Part shown: positions 14,412-24,315 of the stretch, one piece after another | Numbering within the stretch: position 1 is the stretch's first letter | Layout of the letters: the number at the start of each line of letters is the position of its first letter | NCBI GenBank assembly: GCA_026954325.1 | Contig: JAIXKK010000136.1 | Span: 1 to 33,915, forward strand | Length of the DNA stretch: 33,915 bases | Origin: Bryobacterales bacterium | Lineage (GTDB): Bacteria; Acidobacteriota; Terriglobia; Bryobacterales; Bryobacteraceae | Reading direction: 5' to 3' | Position numbers and translations under genes: made by a program | The notes under the pieces: model-generated | What the model was told of the DNA's origin: nothing | Databases searched by the model: none | Seen by the model: the letters and a program-made list of their open reading frames with translations, nothing else

Positions 14412-15737
14412 GTGGCTATTCCAAGCGTGGCGAAGTCGGTAAACGCGGGATCCGTCCAAGGGCGGTCCGCGCGCATTATTTCCATCCAGCGGTGGTCCAT
14501 CGTCCTTCTCGTGGTTGGGGGAGCGTTGAACTATGTCGACCGGGCAACGCTGTCGGTGGCCAATAAGTTGATTCAGGACGACCTGGGCATCCCCGTGGAC
14601 CGCATGGGGCTATTGCTCTCGGCATTCCTCTGGGCTTATGCCTTCGCCCAACTGCCGGTCGGCGGATTGATTGACCGGTTTGGCCCGCGGCGGATGCTGG
14701 GCCTCGGGCTGTTTAGCTGGTCGGTTGCGCAGGCGGCGGGCGGCTTTGTTACGAACTTCGGGTCGTTCGTGGCGGCGCGGGTTGCCTTGGGAATTGGAGA
14801 GGCTCCTTTGTTCCCGGGCGGGGCGCGGGTGGTGCGAGACTGGTTCGGAATTAACGAGCGAGGCTTTGCCACGGGGCTTTGCCAGTCGGCATCGTCGCTC
14901 GGCAATTTTATTGCGATTCCGTTGTTGACATTCTTGATGCTGAGTCTGAACTGGCGGTGGATGTTCATCATTGTAGGCGTCTTTGGGGTTGGGCTGGCGG
15001 TGATTTGGTGGCTGGTTCACCGGGACCCGGCGGAGGTCGAACTGACCGCGGAGGAGAAACGGTACCTGACCGAGGGCGACGAGAACACGGCGACGAGACC
15101 GCCGACATTCGCCGAGTGGCGGCAGTTATTCGCGCACCGCACGACGTGGGGAATGATCGCCGGTTTCTTCGGGACAATCTACACGCTTTGGCTCTACACG
15201 GGCTGGCTGCCTTATTATCTCGAACATGAGCGGCACATGAGCATTGCCAAGGTGGGAGTGGTGGCGGCCATCCCTTACTTCTTCGGGTGCGTGGGCGCCG
15301 TGGCCGGCGGATGGCTCTGCGACCTGTTGACGCGGCGGGGATGGACTCCGATGGGCGGGCGGAAAGTGCTGATGGCTTCCTCGCTGTGCGGCATTTCCGT
15401 CTGCACGACGGCCGTCGTGTTCGCGGAATCGAACGAACTTGCCCTGGCGCTGATTTCGTTGTCGCTGTTCTTGATCTATATCGCTTCCGCGGCCGCCTGG
15501 GCGACGGTGCCGGTGGCGGCGCCCGGCCACTTCACTGCTTCGCTTGGTTCCATTCAGAATTTCGGCGGCTACCTGGGCGGTGCGCTGGCTCCGGCGGTTA
15601 CCGGCTTCATCGTGGCGCGGACGGGCAGTTTTTCACAAGCGCTGCTGCTGAGCGCGGCGATCAGTCTGGCCGGAGCGGCGGCCTATCTCCTGCTGGTGAA
15701 TCGCACGATCCACTCAGGCGAGAACCGGGCCGGATAA
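14412..15737 (+). CDS. MFS transporter of the anion:cation symporter (sugar-acid) type
   Basis: 441 residues with about twelve membrane segments. The first helix has IVLLVVGGALNYVDRATLSVA, and the loop between helices 2 and 3 carries the MFS motif GGLIDRFGPRR; RVALGIGEAPLFPGGARVV is typical of the ACS family, whose known members import hexuronates, glucarate/galactarate, phthalate or similar organic anions by proton symport. The central cytoplasmic loop is charged (VELTAEEKRYLTEG). GTG 14412 is chosen because no other in-frame start comes before the first helix. It ends 13 bases from the convergent ThuA-like gene. Substrate is inferred from family and from the nearby hydratase and hydrolase genes, so a sugar acid is the best guess. 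Confidence 0.85.
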   Translation: MAIPSVAKSVNAGSVQGRSARIISIQRWSIVLLVVGGALNYVDRATLSVANKLIQDDLGIPVDRMGLLLSAFLWAYAFAQLPVGGLIDRFGPRRMLGLGLFSWSVAQAAGGFVTNFGSFVAARVALGIGEAPLFPGGARVVRDWFGINERGFATGLCQSASSLGNFIAIPLLTFLMLSLNWRWMFIIVGVFGVGLAVIWWLVHRDPAEVELTAEEKRYLTEGDENTATRPPTFAEWRQLFAHRTTWGMIAGFFGTIYTLWLYTGWLPYYLEHERHMSIAKVGVVAAIPYFFGCVGAVAGGWLCDLLTRRGWTPMGGRKVLMASSLCGISVCTTAVVFAESNELALALISLSLFLIYIASAAAWATVPVAAPGHFTASLGSIQNFGGYLGGALAPAVTGFIVARTGSFSQALLLSAAISLAGAAAYLLLVNRTIHSGENRAG

Positions 15738-15749
15738 AAAGGTTTCGCC

Positions 15750-16613
15750 TCACGATTCCCGCAGTAACCATTTTGCGGCGTTGCGCTGCATCTTTTCGTA
15801 TTCCGGATTCCACAACGCGCTGATCAGGTGTCCCGGCGCCATGAAGCAAACACGGCCTTTGCCATAATCATAGGCCCACACCGCTTCCGCTGTATTGCCG
15901 CGCCGCCCGGCGAGATCGGTGTAATCGAGTCCGTCCTCATTCACGCTCCGTGCGAGCACGTACTTGGGGTCCTTATCGTACACGACATAATGCTGCTCGT
16001 CCGTGACAACAAAGTCCTTCACGCCGCGTGTAATGGGATGGTCCGGATTGACGATTTTGACCTTGAACGGCCGGATGGGAGGATGGCCGGCGTAGATGGC
16101 CCCTTCCACGTCACGATAGTCTTTATTCGAAATCGAGGCCTCGCTATTGTTGTGAAAAGCCCACAACGCGCCGCCTTCCCAGACCCACTGCTTGATGGCC
16201 TTCCCCTGCTCCTGCGTCATCCAGGCGCTGTAGCCGGAGCCGATCCTGCGCTGGATGGGCGGCACGCTGACAATCTTCTCCTTCTTCTCGTTCCAGTAGA
16301 TCTGGTGCCAGTAGCCGTTGTTATACCGGCGGCCGTCGCGAAACATAATGAGAATCTTGTATTTTCGAAGGTTCTCATAGGTGAGCAACTTTTCCTGGTC
16401 GGTGAAGTCGATGGACAGCCCGCCGTCTTCCACCAGCGTCGCCGTCAAAGCCGTGCGGATATAGTCGGAGTTGTGGGACTCATCTCCGCACAGCGCAAAA
16501 GCCGTGGCGGCGGGCGCGGCGCCGCGAAGACTCGGAATCGGAAGTCCCGCCGCGGCCCCGATGCCGCCACAAACCGTGCGCATCAGGGTCCGGCGAGTCA
16601 TGATTGTCTGCAT
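15750..16613 (-). CDS. ThuA-like protein with Tat-type signal
   Basis: 287 residues. The N-terminus has a twin-arginine signal (TRRTLMRTVCGGIGAAAGLPI) leading to AAPAATAFALCGDESHN, so it is probably exported. The rest is a ThuA-type fold, related to class I glutamine amidotransferases: IDFTDQEKLLTYENLRKYKILIMF, GGALWAFHNNS, HPITRGVKDFVVTDEQHYV and GKGRVCFMAPGH. ThuA proteins occur in disaccharide/trehalose-use clusters; their reaction is not well defined. It follows the hydratase gene after 24 bases, so the two are likely one minus-strand operon. An alternative start (ATG 16601) leaves the Arg pair at the very N-terminus. Complete and undamaged. Confidence 0.8.
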   Translation of the reverse strand: MQTIMTRRTLMRTVCGGIGAAAGLPIPSLRGAAPAATAFALCGDESHNSDYIRTALTATLVEDGGLSIDFTDQEKLLTYENLRKYKILIMFRDGRRYNNGYWHQIYWNEKKEKIVSVPPIQRRIGSGYSAWMTQEQGKAIKQWVWEGGALWAFHNNSEASISNKDYRDVEGAIYAGHPPIRPFKVKIVNPDHPITRGVKDFVVTDEQHYVVYDKDPKYVLARSVNEDGLDYTDLAGRRGNTAEAVWAYDYGKGRVCFMAPGHLISALWNPEYEKMQRNAAKWLLRES

Positions 16614-16637
16614 TTTGATGTTATATCCTCTTTCCCC

Positions 16638-17447
16638 TCACGAAGCTACTCGTAGCGGCGGAACCTTCACCGTGGCCGTTACTCCGAAACTCCCGCAACT
16701 CACCTCTATCCGGTCCCCCGCGGAGACCGGATAGAGAGGCAAGGGCGAGCCCGTAAGAATCAACTGGCCGCGGCGGAGACCGCGGCCGAAACGCGCCAGA
16801 TGGTCAGCCAGCCGGATCATGCTGCCAAGGGGAAATTCCGGCAGTGCCTGCCCGGTTGCCGAGCCGAGCACCTCGCCGTTCCTCACCACTACGATCTCTC
16901 CGTCGAGCAGAGCCTTGGCGTCGCGCGCGGACGATTCGAACCGCGGCAATACGACGCCCGCGTGAAGAGCGTTGTTGGCAATCAGTTCCTGTGCGCAATG
17001 TGGCGTGTTCCGGAACACGTAGTTGTGAAGTTCGATCACCGGAAAGGTTGTGGCCAGCACCTGGTCTACGTGAGCGCGGAGCCAGTCCGAATCCGGTATG
17101 TCCTCCGCCAACCGCACCCCGAACTCTCCTTCGATGGCCAGGTTCTCATGCCGCGCGGGATCCAGCACAACGCCGGATGGATAAACCTCGGTCTGGTAGA
17201 TGTGCCCGAAGACGGGTTGATCCAGGCCAAACTGCGTTTGAATCGCCGCGCTGAGACAGCCAATCTTGTAGCCGGCCACCGGTTCGCCCCGTGCTTCCCG
17301 CAGGCGCGCGGCTTCCATCTGAAGCCTGTACGCCTCCTCTACAGTGAGCGCCGGCGCTTCACTCGCGAGACGTGCTCCCGGCTGGTGGCTGTCGTAATCG
17401 GTTAACCACTGCTCTGCCAGTTCTTGTAAATTCATCGCCGGTCTCAT
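16638..17447 (-). CDS. 2-keto-4-pentenoate hydratase-like enzyme (FAH fold)
   Basis: 269 residues; the start is ATG 17447 or, four codons later, 17435. The sequence follows the 2-keto-4-pentenoate hydratase/2-oxohepta-3-ene-1,7-dioate hydratase pattern: LTVEEAYRLQMEAARLREARGEPVAGYKIG, then IEGEFGVRLAEDIP with the metal-binding Glu, FPVIELHNYVF, ANNALHAGVVL and LTGSPLPLYPV. These enzymes add water to 2-keto enoic acids in aromatic or sugar-acid breakdown, using a divalent metal. Beside an ACS-type transporter a role in carboxylate breakdown is likely, but the exact substrate cannot be read. It probably forms an operon with the ThuA-like gene and is divergent from the GH38-like gene. Confidence 0.82.
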   Translation of the reverse strand: MRPAMNLQELAEQWLTDYDSHQPGARLASEAPALTVEEAYRLQMEAARLREARGEPVAGYKIGCLSAAIQTQFGLDQPVFGHIYQTEVYPSGVVLDPARHENLAIEGEFGVRLAEDIPDSDWLRAHVDQVLATTFPVIELHNYVFRNTPHCAQELIANNALHAGVVLPRFESSARDAKALLDGEIVVVRNGEVLGSATGQALPEFPLGSMIRLADHLARFGRGLRRGQLILTGSPLPLYPVSAGDRIEVSCGSFGVTATVKVPPLRVAS

Positions 17448-17515
17448 CCCGTCCGCGGGCAGGGCGCCCCATCGGGCTCGTCTCTATAGTACTTTGAGTT
17501 CGGAGCTGCTGTGAT

Positions 17516-19741
17516 ATGAACAGAAGACGATTCTTGCTGAATGGCGGAGCCGCCACGGCAATCCTGCGGCGCGCGCAGGCAATGCCCCCCTCCCGAATCC
17601 GCGTGGTCGATATAATCCATCACACTCATACCGATTTCGGCTACACCGAACTACCGTCCGTAATCCGCGACCTCCAAATGCGCTATCTGGACGCCGCCAT
17701 CGACTGCTGCCAACGCAATCCTGACTTTCGCTGGACCGTTGAGTCCCTGGCGACCTTGCATAACTGGTGGCGAAGGTCCGCCCCCGCGCGGCGCGACGAA
17801 CTGGTCAGCTTGGTCCGGTCCGGCCGCATGGATGTAATGGCCATGCCGTTTAACCAGACCCCTTTTCTCAATGCGGCGCAGTGGCGCCGGATGATGAATT
17901 GGATTCCGCCGGAGTTGTGGCGCAGGCTGGACATCCATGTCGCGATGCAGAATGACGTTAACGGCATCCCGCGAGCGGGCGCAATGGCTCTGCTCGGCCG
18001 CGGAGTGAACCATCTGCTGATGGGCATCAACGCCGACAGCGGCGGGCCGCCATTCTACCGGCCGTCCGCATTCTGGTGGAAGATGCCGGATGGGGGACGG
18101 ATTTTCGTATGGCTGGGCGAACATTACGGCAGCGCGATGAACTACCTCAAGGCCGCGCGCGACGGAACGCGCATGCTCGACGATGAGCAGCATGTTCGCG
18201 CCGCGAACGCCGAATTCAGCAGTCGCATTGCCCGCATCGAAGCCGATGGCTATGCCTTCGACCGGCTCATCCTCACCTTCACCCACCCTCTGAACTACGA
18301 CAATGGCGGCCCGTTCCCGTCTCTTGCGCCGTTCATCGCCGCCTGGAACCGTCTCGAATTGCAGCCCCGACTGCGGCTGACGACGGCGGCCGATGCCGTC
18401 ATCACCATGGAGAAGACCGTGGGAGCGGGCATCCCGGAACTGACGGGTGAGTGGACGGACTGGTGGGCCAACGGCGACGCATCCGGCCCGCGAGAGGTCG
18501 CCGCCAGCCGCCTGGCCAAGCGGCTTCTGGCGGCGGCGAATTCCTCCGTGTTCGGCGCCATGCCGGCTCGCGGCGCCGCCGCGGTGGAAGATGCCCTTGG
18601 CGATTTGTGCCTGTTCGACGAACACACCTGGGGATCGCATCGCAGCGTATCCGAACCCTACAGCGCCGACTCGCTGGCGCAGTACACGGAGAAGAGCGAT
18701 CTTGCCTACAGGCCGATGGGCAGCTCCGATATTCTGCTCCGGCGCCGCGTTCGCGCCACGGTGGACCCCATGCCCGCCGGCACGTTTGCGATCAATCCCA
18801 CGCCCGCGGCCCTCTCCGGCTGGGCGGGCGAGGGAGAGCAGCGGTTCTGGGTGGAACGCCTCGACGCGCATTCCATTGCCCCCAAAACCAGCGTCCCGCC
18901 TTCTTCCGCGATGCCCAATCTTCGCCGCGACTCTTCCGGCTGGCCGGCCGCCGCTTCCTGGAGCGGCATGCCGAAGCCGCTGTTCGACGGCCCTTGTGGC
19001 GGCTTCCTCTGCACGCAAACCGTTCCCCCGGCTGACCGGCGTACCATTACCGGACTGCATGCGAAATTCGATCCAGCCAGGCGAAGATCTGCTTTCCGCG
19101 AATCGCGAGCCGCCTATTCCCCCGCTACATCGCGCGAAACGCCGCACACAATCGTCGTCCGGCAGGAGTTCCAGCACCCGCGCGTTATGCACGCCACCCG
19201 CGAGATCGAACTGTGGAGGCGCGAACCACGCGCGCGCCTTCGCGTTCGCTTCGACCGCCTCTCTTCCCTAGCGCCCGAGGTCATGCACCTCGAGTTCGCA
19301 TTCCCGGCCGGCCATCCTTTGCCCGTCGTATCCAGCGGCGCAGTTCCCTTCACTCCCTATCGCGATCAACTCAAGGGCGCGTGCCGGGACTACTTCGCCA
19401 TTGACGGCTGGGCACACTACACTACCGGCGAAGGCCACTGGCTGTGGGTAACCCGCGACGCCCCGCTGGTCTGTATCGGCTCGCCACACGTTGTGGAACG
19501 GCACACCGAAGAGCCTGAAGCCCGGCACAAGATCCTCGCCATCGTGTTCGACAACTGCTGGCACACGAATTTCGTGGCCGACAGCCATGGAACGTTCGAG
19601 TTTCAGTTCGAACTCGCCTGGAGCGATCGCATGGACAATCCCGGGAACCTTGCCGAGGCTCTATCCTCTGATCTCATCGCCCGCGTCAATCCGCCGTTTC
19701 ACGAGACGGAAGAGGAACTGAAACACATCTACCGTCCCTGA
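17516..19741 (+). CDS. GH38-like (alpha-mannosidase-type) exported glycosidase
   Basis: 741 residues. The Tat-like leader NRRRFLLNGGAATAI at the start suggests export. The catalytic barrel resembles glycoside hydrolase family 38: IHHTHTDFGYTELP (about 34-48) holds the metal-binding His-x-Asp; AMQNDVNGIP (about 147) holds the likely nucleophile Asp; CLFDEHTWGSHR (about 366) matches the H-x-W-G region. A C-terminal beta-sandwich part begins near 420. The family includes alpha-mannosidases and many bacterial proteins of unknown substrate (DUF5054-like). ATG 17516 is preceded by GGAG. It shares a divergent region of 68 bases with the hydratase gene and converges with the S9 peptidase, 15 bases away. 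Confidence 0.75.
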   Translation: MNRRRFLLNGGAATAILRRAQAMPPSRIRVVDIIHHTHTDFGYTELPSVIRDLQMRYLDAAIDCCQRNPDFRWTVESLATLHNWWRRSAPARRDELVSLVRSGRMDVMAMPFNQTPFLNAAQWRRMMNWIPPELWRRLDIHVAMQNDVNGIPRAGAMALLGRGVNHLLMGINADSGGPPFYRPSAFWWKMPDGGRIFVWLGEHYGSAMNYLKAARDGTRMLDDEQHVRAANAEFSSRIARIEADGYAFDRLILTFTHPLNYDNGGPFPSLAPFIAAWNRLELQPRLRLTTAADAVITMEKTVGAGIPELTGEWTDWWANGDASGPREVAASRLAKRLLAAANSSVFGAMPARGAAAVEDALGDLCLFDEHTWGSHRSVSEPYSADSLAQYTEKSDLAYRPMGSSDILLRRRVRATVDPMPAGTFAINPTPAALSGWAGEGEQRFWVERLDAHSIAPKTSVPPSSAMPNLRRDSSGWPAAASWSGMPKPLFDGPCGGFLCTQTVPPADRRTITGLHAKFDPARRRSAFRESRAAYSPATSRETPHTIVVRQEFQHPRVMHATREIELWRREPRARLRVRFDRLSSLAPEVMHLEFAFPAGHPLPVVSSGAVPFTPYRDQLKGACRDYFAIDGWAHYTTGEGHWLWVTRDAPLVCIGSPHVVERHTEEPEARHKILAIVFDNCWHTNFVADSHGTFEFQFELAWSDRMDNPGNLAEALSSDLIARVNPPFHETEEELKHIYRP

Positions 19742-19756
19742 AGGAGCCCCGCGAGA

Positions 19757-22594
19757 CTACTGAACCGCCTTCCACTTGTCCTTTTCCTGCTCACGGTCGA
19801 TATAAGGGATGCCGCGCTCCATCCACTCCGGAGCGGGAGCCCCTTTCAGAAAGTGGTCGAAGAACTGCTGCATGCGCATGGTGTAGTCCTTCTGGTTGGC
19901 TCGTTTCAGCAGGTGGTGCGGCTCTCCGTTGTAGTTGAACAGGTAAGCCTCCTTGCCCAGCCGGCGGAGGGCGAGAAAAAATTCTATCCCCTGATACCAC
20001 GGCACCGCGTCATCAGCGTCATTGTGCAGAATCAGGAGCGGAGTGTGAATCGCGTCGGCGTGGAACAACGGCGAGTTGTCCAGGTAGCGCAGCGGGTATT
20101 CCCACAACGACCCCCCAATGCGGCTCTGCGACCGCTCGTATTGAAACTGGCGCGGTAAGCCGGATCCCCAGCGGATGCCGTCGTAGGCGCTGGTCATGTT
20201 CGCCACCGGCGCGCCTGCTTCGGCCGCGCGAAAACGGTTCGTTTGAGTCACCATGTATGCGACCTGATAGCCGCCCCAACTGTGGCCTTGAATGCCGATT
20301 GCCTGTTCGTCGATGAAGCCCTTGTCCACCAGCGCCTGCACCGCCGGCAGCACACACTTGAGCGCGCTTTGACCCGGATGTCCGGTGGTATACACGATGT
20401 CCGGCGTCAGGATGATGTAACCGTTGCTGACGTAATAACTGAAGTTGATGGAATGGTGAGGGGCCGGCGCGCGGAACGTGTGGACGGTCTGTGACAGGCG
20501 TTCGTAAATGTAGACGATGAGCGGATATTTCTTGTGCGGGTCGAAGTTTTCGGGCTTGTAGACCGCGGCGCGAAGCGGAGTCCCATCCTGGTTGCGGTAC
20601 GTGATGAGTTCCGCGCTGCCCCAAAGGAACCGCGCCTTCCGCGGATTGGCGTCGCTCACCTTGCGCAGATTCGCGAACGTGCGATCGGTCACCAGCAGGT
20701 CCCCGAACTCGTCGAAGCGCGTTGCCGAAAGCAGCAGCACGTCCGCCTTCTTGGCCTTCACGGGGTTGGTAAAGGCTTTCGCCGCCATGATCAGCTTGCG
20801 CGGCGCGGCATTTCCATTCAACCTTGTTTCCCAAAATCCCGTATCGCGTGTTTCAAGATTCTCGGCGCGCAGCAGCAGCGGCTCCGCGGGATCGATGCCG
20901 GTGCGATCCTCCCCAAGCCGGACATACCGCAGCGCGATCTTCCCATTGCGTCCCATGCCCTGAGTGATGTTCCGGCCGGAGACACCATCGGCGGAGAATT
21001 CCCAGATATCGTAGCGGTCGTAAAGCAGCACGTGCCGGCCGTCCCTGGTCCAACCTGCGGAGCCGTAGGGCGCCGGTGTACCCGGCAGGTCGAAGTCTTC
21101 ATCGTGGAAGGCAACGCCAATTCCTTGGGTAAGGTTCACGGCTCTTCCTGTGGAGGTGTCGAGACAGAGCCAGTCGCGGCCATTGAACGTGACCGCGTGC
21201 TTTCCGTCAGGCGATTGGAGGAGTGCGCCATGATGTTTGCGCAACAGCAGCGTGCGCGCGCCCGTCGCCAGGCTGATGCGATAGGAGTCGCTGTACTGTT
21301 GGTCGTACTCGACAAGCTTCCGGTAGTCGCGGTCATCCTCGCCGATGGCGGAGTCTGCCGGTTCGTCCAGCGAAACGCCGCCCATCGCCGGGTCCGCCAG
21401 TTGCACGGCGCGCCTCTCGTGAATGTGGTAGACGGCGCGATAGCTGCGATTGCGGTCGCGGGCGGCGCGCACCTTCTGCATCGGCTGCACATTGTCGTCC
21501 TTCCAATGCCAGAGGTCGGCGATAGCCCGTTCCCCGCTCCCATCCGCCGGCCGCGGCGGGCGCGAAGGCGCGGTGGAGAAGAACAGCCGCCGGCCATCTT
21601 TGGAATACTGGAGTGCGGCGGTGTCCACAAGCAGCCATTCTTCGGGCAAACCGCGCGAAGAGGAATCAACCACCGCGGCCGCCTCCCCTCCGCCGCGCGG
21701 CCACAGATAAAGTTTGAACTTCGGCTGCTTCGATGCGGCGTCATCTCGGGTGCTGAGAAAGGCCAACCGTGTCTGCTGGTCGTCCCAGGCGAGCCGCCGG
21801 TACCGGCCCTTGCCACTGACTACCGGCCTTGCATCTCCGCCCGCCGTCTCCACGGCGTAGACCCCGTTGTGATCTTCATTCTTCGATGACACGGCATAGA
21901 CCAGGAGCGCGCCGTTCTTCGAGAGGCTGTACTCCGTCACATCCTCGAATTTCCTCTCAGACTGATCCGTCAGGCGGCGCAGCACCAACTCCGAGCCGGG
22001 ACGGGAGCCGGCGGTGGATTCTTCCTTTGCCGCATCAGCTTCCGGCTTCGGCTCCCGCTGGTAGGCCAGCCATTCACCGTTTTCCTCGGCCAACTCAAAG
22101 CCGCGAATGTTCTTGAGGCGCACAACCTCGCCACCCGAGAGGGGGAGCAGCGCCAGCCCGCCTTTCGGCATTTCTTGCGGCTTCTTCTTTTCCTTCCGGA
22201 CCTTGTCCACGGCTGCTTTCGCGGGGTAGGTGGTGAACACCAGGTAGCGCTCGCCGGCGGTGAAGGCGAGTGTCAGGTTGCCGGAGTTCGCCGTTTCGCC
22301 CTCGGGCGCCGGCTCGCCTTCCTGGCGCGCGGTTGGCGGCTTGGCCCCCGCCGGTTCCCTCCGCTCGGAGCCTGTCTCGAGGTTCTTGAGAACAACCTCG
22401 CCGTCCCCTTCCTGAGGCATCAGGACGTAGGCAACCCAGCGGCCGTCATCCGAGAGTTTCTGGCTGCTGATCGTCTTCCAGGCATCGTAGTCGCGATGAG
22501 CCAGAGGGCGCTTGCCGGGCTGTGCGAGCAATGTCGCGGCAATAATCGCCGGCAGGCAGACAACGGCAGGACGAGTCCTTGCGGAAAGCTTCAT
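19757..22594 (-). CDS. Exported S9 (prolyl oligopeptidase) family serine peptidase
   Basis: 945 residues. A signal peptide opens it ([25 protein letters not shown]). Residues about 30-650 form a WD/beta-propeller-like domain; the C-terminal 300 are an alpha/beta-hydrolase: [11 protein letters not shown] with catalytic Ser772, [10 protein letters not shown] with the Asp and NGEPHHLL with the His. S9 enzymes cut short peptides and dipeptides, often in the periplasm. ATG 22594 overlaps the uppS stop by four bases (ATGA); a TTG at 22756 would run far into uppS and lacks support. All catalytic residues are present. The Asp and His positions are read by eye. Confidence 0.9.
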   Translation of the reverse strand: MKLSARTRPAVVCLPAIIAATLLAQPGKRPLAHRDYDAWKTISSQKLSDDGRWVAYVLMPQEGDGEVVLKNLETGSERREPAGAKPPTARQEGEPAPEGETANSGNLTLAFTAGERYLVFTTYPAKAAVDKVRKEKKKPQEMPKGGLALLPLSGGEVVRLKNIRGFELAEENGEWLAYQREPKPEADAAKEESTAGSRPGSELVLRRLTDQSERKFEDVTEYSLSKNGALLVYAVSSKNEDHNGVYAVETAGGDARPVVSGKGRYRRLAWDDQQTRLAFLSTRDDAASKQPKFKLYLWPRGGGEAAAVVDSSSRGLPEEWLLVDTAALQYSKDGRRLFFSTAPSRPPRPADGSGERAIADLWHWKDDNVQPMQKVRAARDRNRSYRAVYHIHERRAVQLADPAMGGVSLDEPADSAIGEDDRDYRKLVEYDQQYSDSYRISLATGARTLLLRKHHGALLQSPDGKHAVTFNGRDWLCLDTSTGRAVNLTQGIGVAFHDEDFDLPGTPAPYGSAGWTRDGRHVLLYDRYDIWEFSADGVSGRNITQGMGRNGKIALRYVRLGEDRTGIDPAEPLLLRAENLETRDTGFWETRLNGNAAPRKLIMAAKAFTNPVKAKKADVLLLSATRFDEFGDLLVTDRTFANLRKVSDANPRKARFLWGSAELITYRNQDGTPLRAAVYKPENFDPHKKYPLIVYIYERLSQTVHTFRAPAPHHSINFSYYVSNGYIILTPDIVYTTGHPGQSALKCVLPAVQALVDKGFIDEQAIGIQGHSWGGYQVAYMVTQTNRFRAAEAGAPVANMTSAYDGIRWGSGLPRQFQYERSQSRIGGSLWEYPLRYLDNSPLFHADAIHTPLLILHNDADDAVPWYQGIEFFLALRRLGKEAYLFNYNGEPHHLLKRANQKDYTMRMQQFFDHFLKGAPAPEWMERGIPYIDREQEKDKWKAVQ

Positions 22595-23295
22595 GATGAA
22601 GCATATTCTAACGCTCGCCCGGCCGTCGCCTCCGGCAACGCGCCGAACTTGCGCACACGACGTCCGTAGGCCGCCAAAGCCTCCCGCAAAGATTGCTCGC
22701 CGAAGTCCGGCCATGGCAGCGGCAGAAACACCATCTCGGCGTAGGCGCACTCCCAAAGCAGGAAATCACTCAGACGCTGCTCTCCGGCGGTCCGGATGAG
22801 CAGATCCACGTCGGGGCCGAGAACGGCCGTGAACTCCTCCCGCGTGCGGGCATTCCGCGCGGCGTTCAAAATAGCGTCCCGCGACGAGTAATCCACCGCG
22901 AGCCGCAAATGCAGCCGGCTGCCGGGCGCGGTCTCGCCTTCGGCGGATTCTATCAGTGGGATCAGATCACCCGGCAGCCGGTCCCGTCTGCCGATGATGC
23001 TCAGGCGGATACCCTGGCGCCGGCATTCCTCGATTTCGGTAAGCAGATAGTGCCGGAACAGCAGCAGGAGCGCGCTGACTTCGGCCTTGGGGCGCTTCCA
23101 GTTATCGGAGGAGAAAGCATACAAAGTCAAGGTTTGGATTCCGAGGCGGATGGCCGCCTCGGCGGCGCGGCGAACGGCCTTGGCGCCTTCGCGATGGCCC
23201 TCAAAGCGAGGGAGGGCGCGAGCGGAGGCCCAGCGGCCGTTCCCGTCCATGATGATGGCGACGTGCCCTGGAATATGAAAAGTTCTTGTCATCAT
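22591..23295 (-). CDS. uppS: Isoprenyl transferase (undecaprenyl diphosphate synthase type)
   Basis: 234 residues. Family landmarks: [13 protein letters not shown] with the catalytic Asp that binds Mg-diphosphate, [24 protein letters not shown], and [20 protein letters not shown] near the end, including the Arg and Glu that position isopentenyl diphosphate. It condenses isopentenyl diphosphate units in cis to make the C55 lipid carrier for cell-wall building. RTAGE is a small change from the common RTGGE. The first two codons are both ATG (23295 and 23292). The stop TGA overlaps the S9 peptidase start. Whether this is the only copy in the genome cannot be told from the window. Confidence 0.9.
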   Translation of the reverse strand: MMTRTFHIPGHVAIIMDGNGRWASARALPRFEGHREGAKAVRRAAEAAIRLGIQTLTLYAFSSDNWKRPKAEVSALLLLFRHYLLTEIEECRRQGIRLSIIGRRDRLPGDLIPLIESAEGETAPGSRLHLRLAVDYSSRDAILNAARNARTREEFTAVLGPDVDLLIRTAGEQRLSDFLLWECAYAEMVFLPLPWPDFGEQSLREALAAYGRRVRKFGALPEATAGRALEYASS

Positions 23296-23336
23296 AAAGT
23301 ATTACCCCATAAAAAAACTCCCCGGCTTTCAGCCCC

Positions 23337-23720
23337 CTATTGCCCCGTCCTCATCGCCCTGATCAGCGCCTCCATATGATCGAGATACTGGTTCAGCGCT
23401 TTACGCCCTTCCATCGTCAAACGGTATTCGGTCCTTGGCGTGCGCCCGTCGAAAGACTTTTCACACGTGATGTAGCCCGCCTCTTCCAGCTTCCGGGCGT
23501 GAATACTCAGGTTTCCATCCGTCGTGTCCAGCAGTTTCTTCAGCTCGGTAAACGTGAGCGACGCGTTGGCGGCGAGCGCGCTCACAATCGCCAGCCGGAT
23601 CCGTTCATGAATGAGCCGGTCGAACTCCGGAACGCGGGCGGTCTTGAGAGTTGGCGCGGATGCCGGTTTGCCCTCGGGATCGCCCATCTGTTTCCGCGCA
23701 AGATTGCTGATTCTACCCAC
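23337..23720 (-). CDS. Winged-helix transcriptional regulator
   Basis: 127 residues. Central winged-helix domain: HERIRLAIVSALAANASLTFTELKKLL, then DGNLSIHARKLEEAGYI and EKSFDGRTPRTEYRLT, the pattern of the HTH_34/MarR-like group. GTG 23720 is supported by AAGGAGG at 23725-23731, located inside the end of the upstream membrane-protein gene, which it overlaps by 8 bases. These two genes form a pair that is common in Acidobacteriota-like genomes as far as I recall: a regulator and a polytopic membrane protein. It probably controls its own operon. Confidence 0.8.
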   Translation of the reverse strand: MGRISNLARKQMGDPEGKPASAPTLKTARVPEFDRLIHERIRLAIVSALAANASLTFTELKKLLDTTDGNLSIHARKLEEAGYITCEKSFDGRTPRTEYRLTMEGRKALNQYLDHMEALIRAMRTGQ

Positions 23721-24309
23721 CGTACCTCCTTGCGATCAACACTCCAAATACCATGTGCAGAACACCGAATCCCGCCAGCAGGAACCAGTTGCCCCACGAT
23801 TCCGGCGAGAAGAGGCATACGGCGCCCAAGCCGACGAAACAGGCGCCCATCGCGGGGACGATCCGTACCGAGAATGCCCCGCCCGTCATGACGCCGGTCC
23901 CATAGAGCAGCAGCCACAGCCCCGGCAGCAGCCGCGCCTGCCCGACGGGAAACAGCGCGCCCGTCAGAATGCACCCCGCCAGCAAAGGCGGGGCGAAGCT
24001 GAGCGCAAATTTACGGGCGGGAGCCGAGAAAACCGTGGACCCTCCCTCCACTGCCTTGCGGTGCATGGAGAAGATTCCGACCCCGATAGCCAGCAACGCC
24101 TCGAGAAGCCAGATGGAAAGCCAGCGCTGCGTGTCCGCCTGGAAACCGGCGAGGATAGCGGCCACAACGGCGGTGGCGCCCATGGCAACGCCTCCCCATC
24201 CGGGGACGGCGGTGAAGCTCGAAGTCCGTTCCATGGTTTCGCGGATGAAGCGAAGGTTGTCGAGAGCGTGCTGTTGGATGGGGACGGGCTTGGAGCGCGC
24301 CGGGAGCAT
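23713..24309 (-). CDS. Polytopic membrane protein paired with a regulator
   Basis: 198 residues from ATG 24309. After a polar N-terminus (QQHALDNLRFIRETMERTSSF) come about six hydrophobic segments: VAMGATAVVAAILAG, SIWLLEALLAIGVGIF, LLAGCILTGALFP, LPGLWLLLYGTGVMTG and two more at the end. No known family is recognised. An upstream extension to 24387 is unlikely: the promoter at 24316-24344 lies inside it. With the -10 only six bases before ATG, translation is probably leaderless. Translationally coupled to the winged-helix regulator. Confidence 0.75.
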   Translation of the reverse strand: MLPARSKPVPIQQHALDNLRFIRETMERTSSFTAVPGWGGVAMGATAVVAAILAGFQADTQRWLSIWLLEALLAIGVGIFSMHRKAVEGGSTVFSAPARKFALSFAPPLLAGCILTGALFPVGQARLLPGLWLLLYGTGVMTGGAFSVRIVPAMGACFVGLGAVCLFSPESWGNWFLLAGFGVLHMVFGVLIARRYGG

Positions 24310-24315
24310 GGATGT

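Noticed and set aside
17651..19192. 513-codon minus-strand open frame opposite the GH38-like gene
   Set aside because: Shadow frame in GC-rich DNA; the plus strand has the signal peptide, catalytic motifs and ribosome site.
20534..21889. 451-codon plus-strand open frame opposite the S9 peptidase
   Set aside because: Low-information Arg/Val/Ala-rich shadow of a well-supported gene.
22595..22756. TTG start that would extend the S9 peptidase by 54 residues
   Set aside because: It lies inside uppS and would bury the clear signal peptide; the ATGA overlap at 22591-22594 is far more likely.
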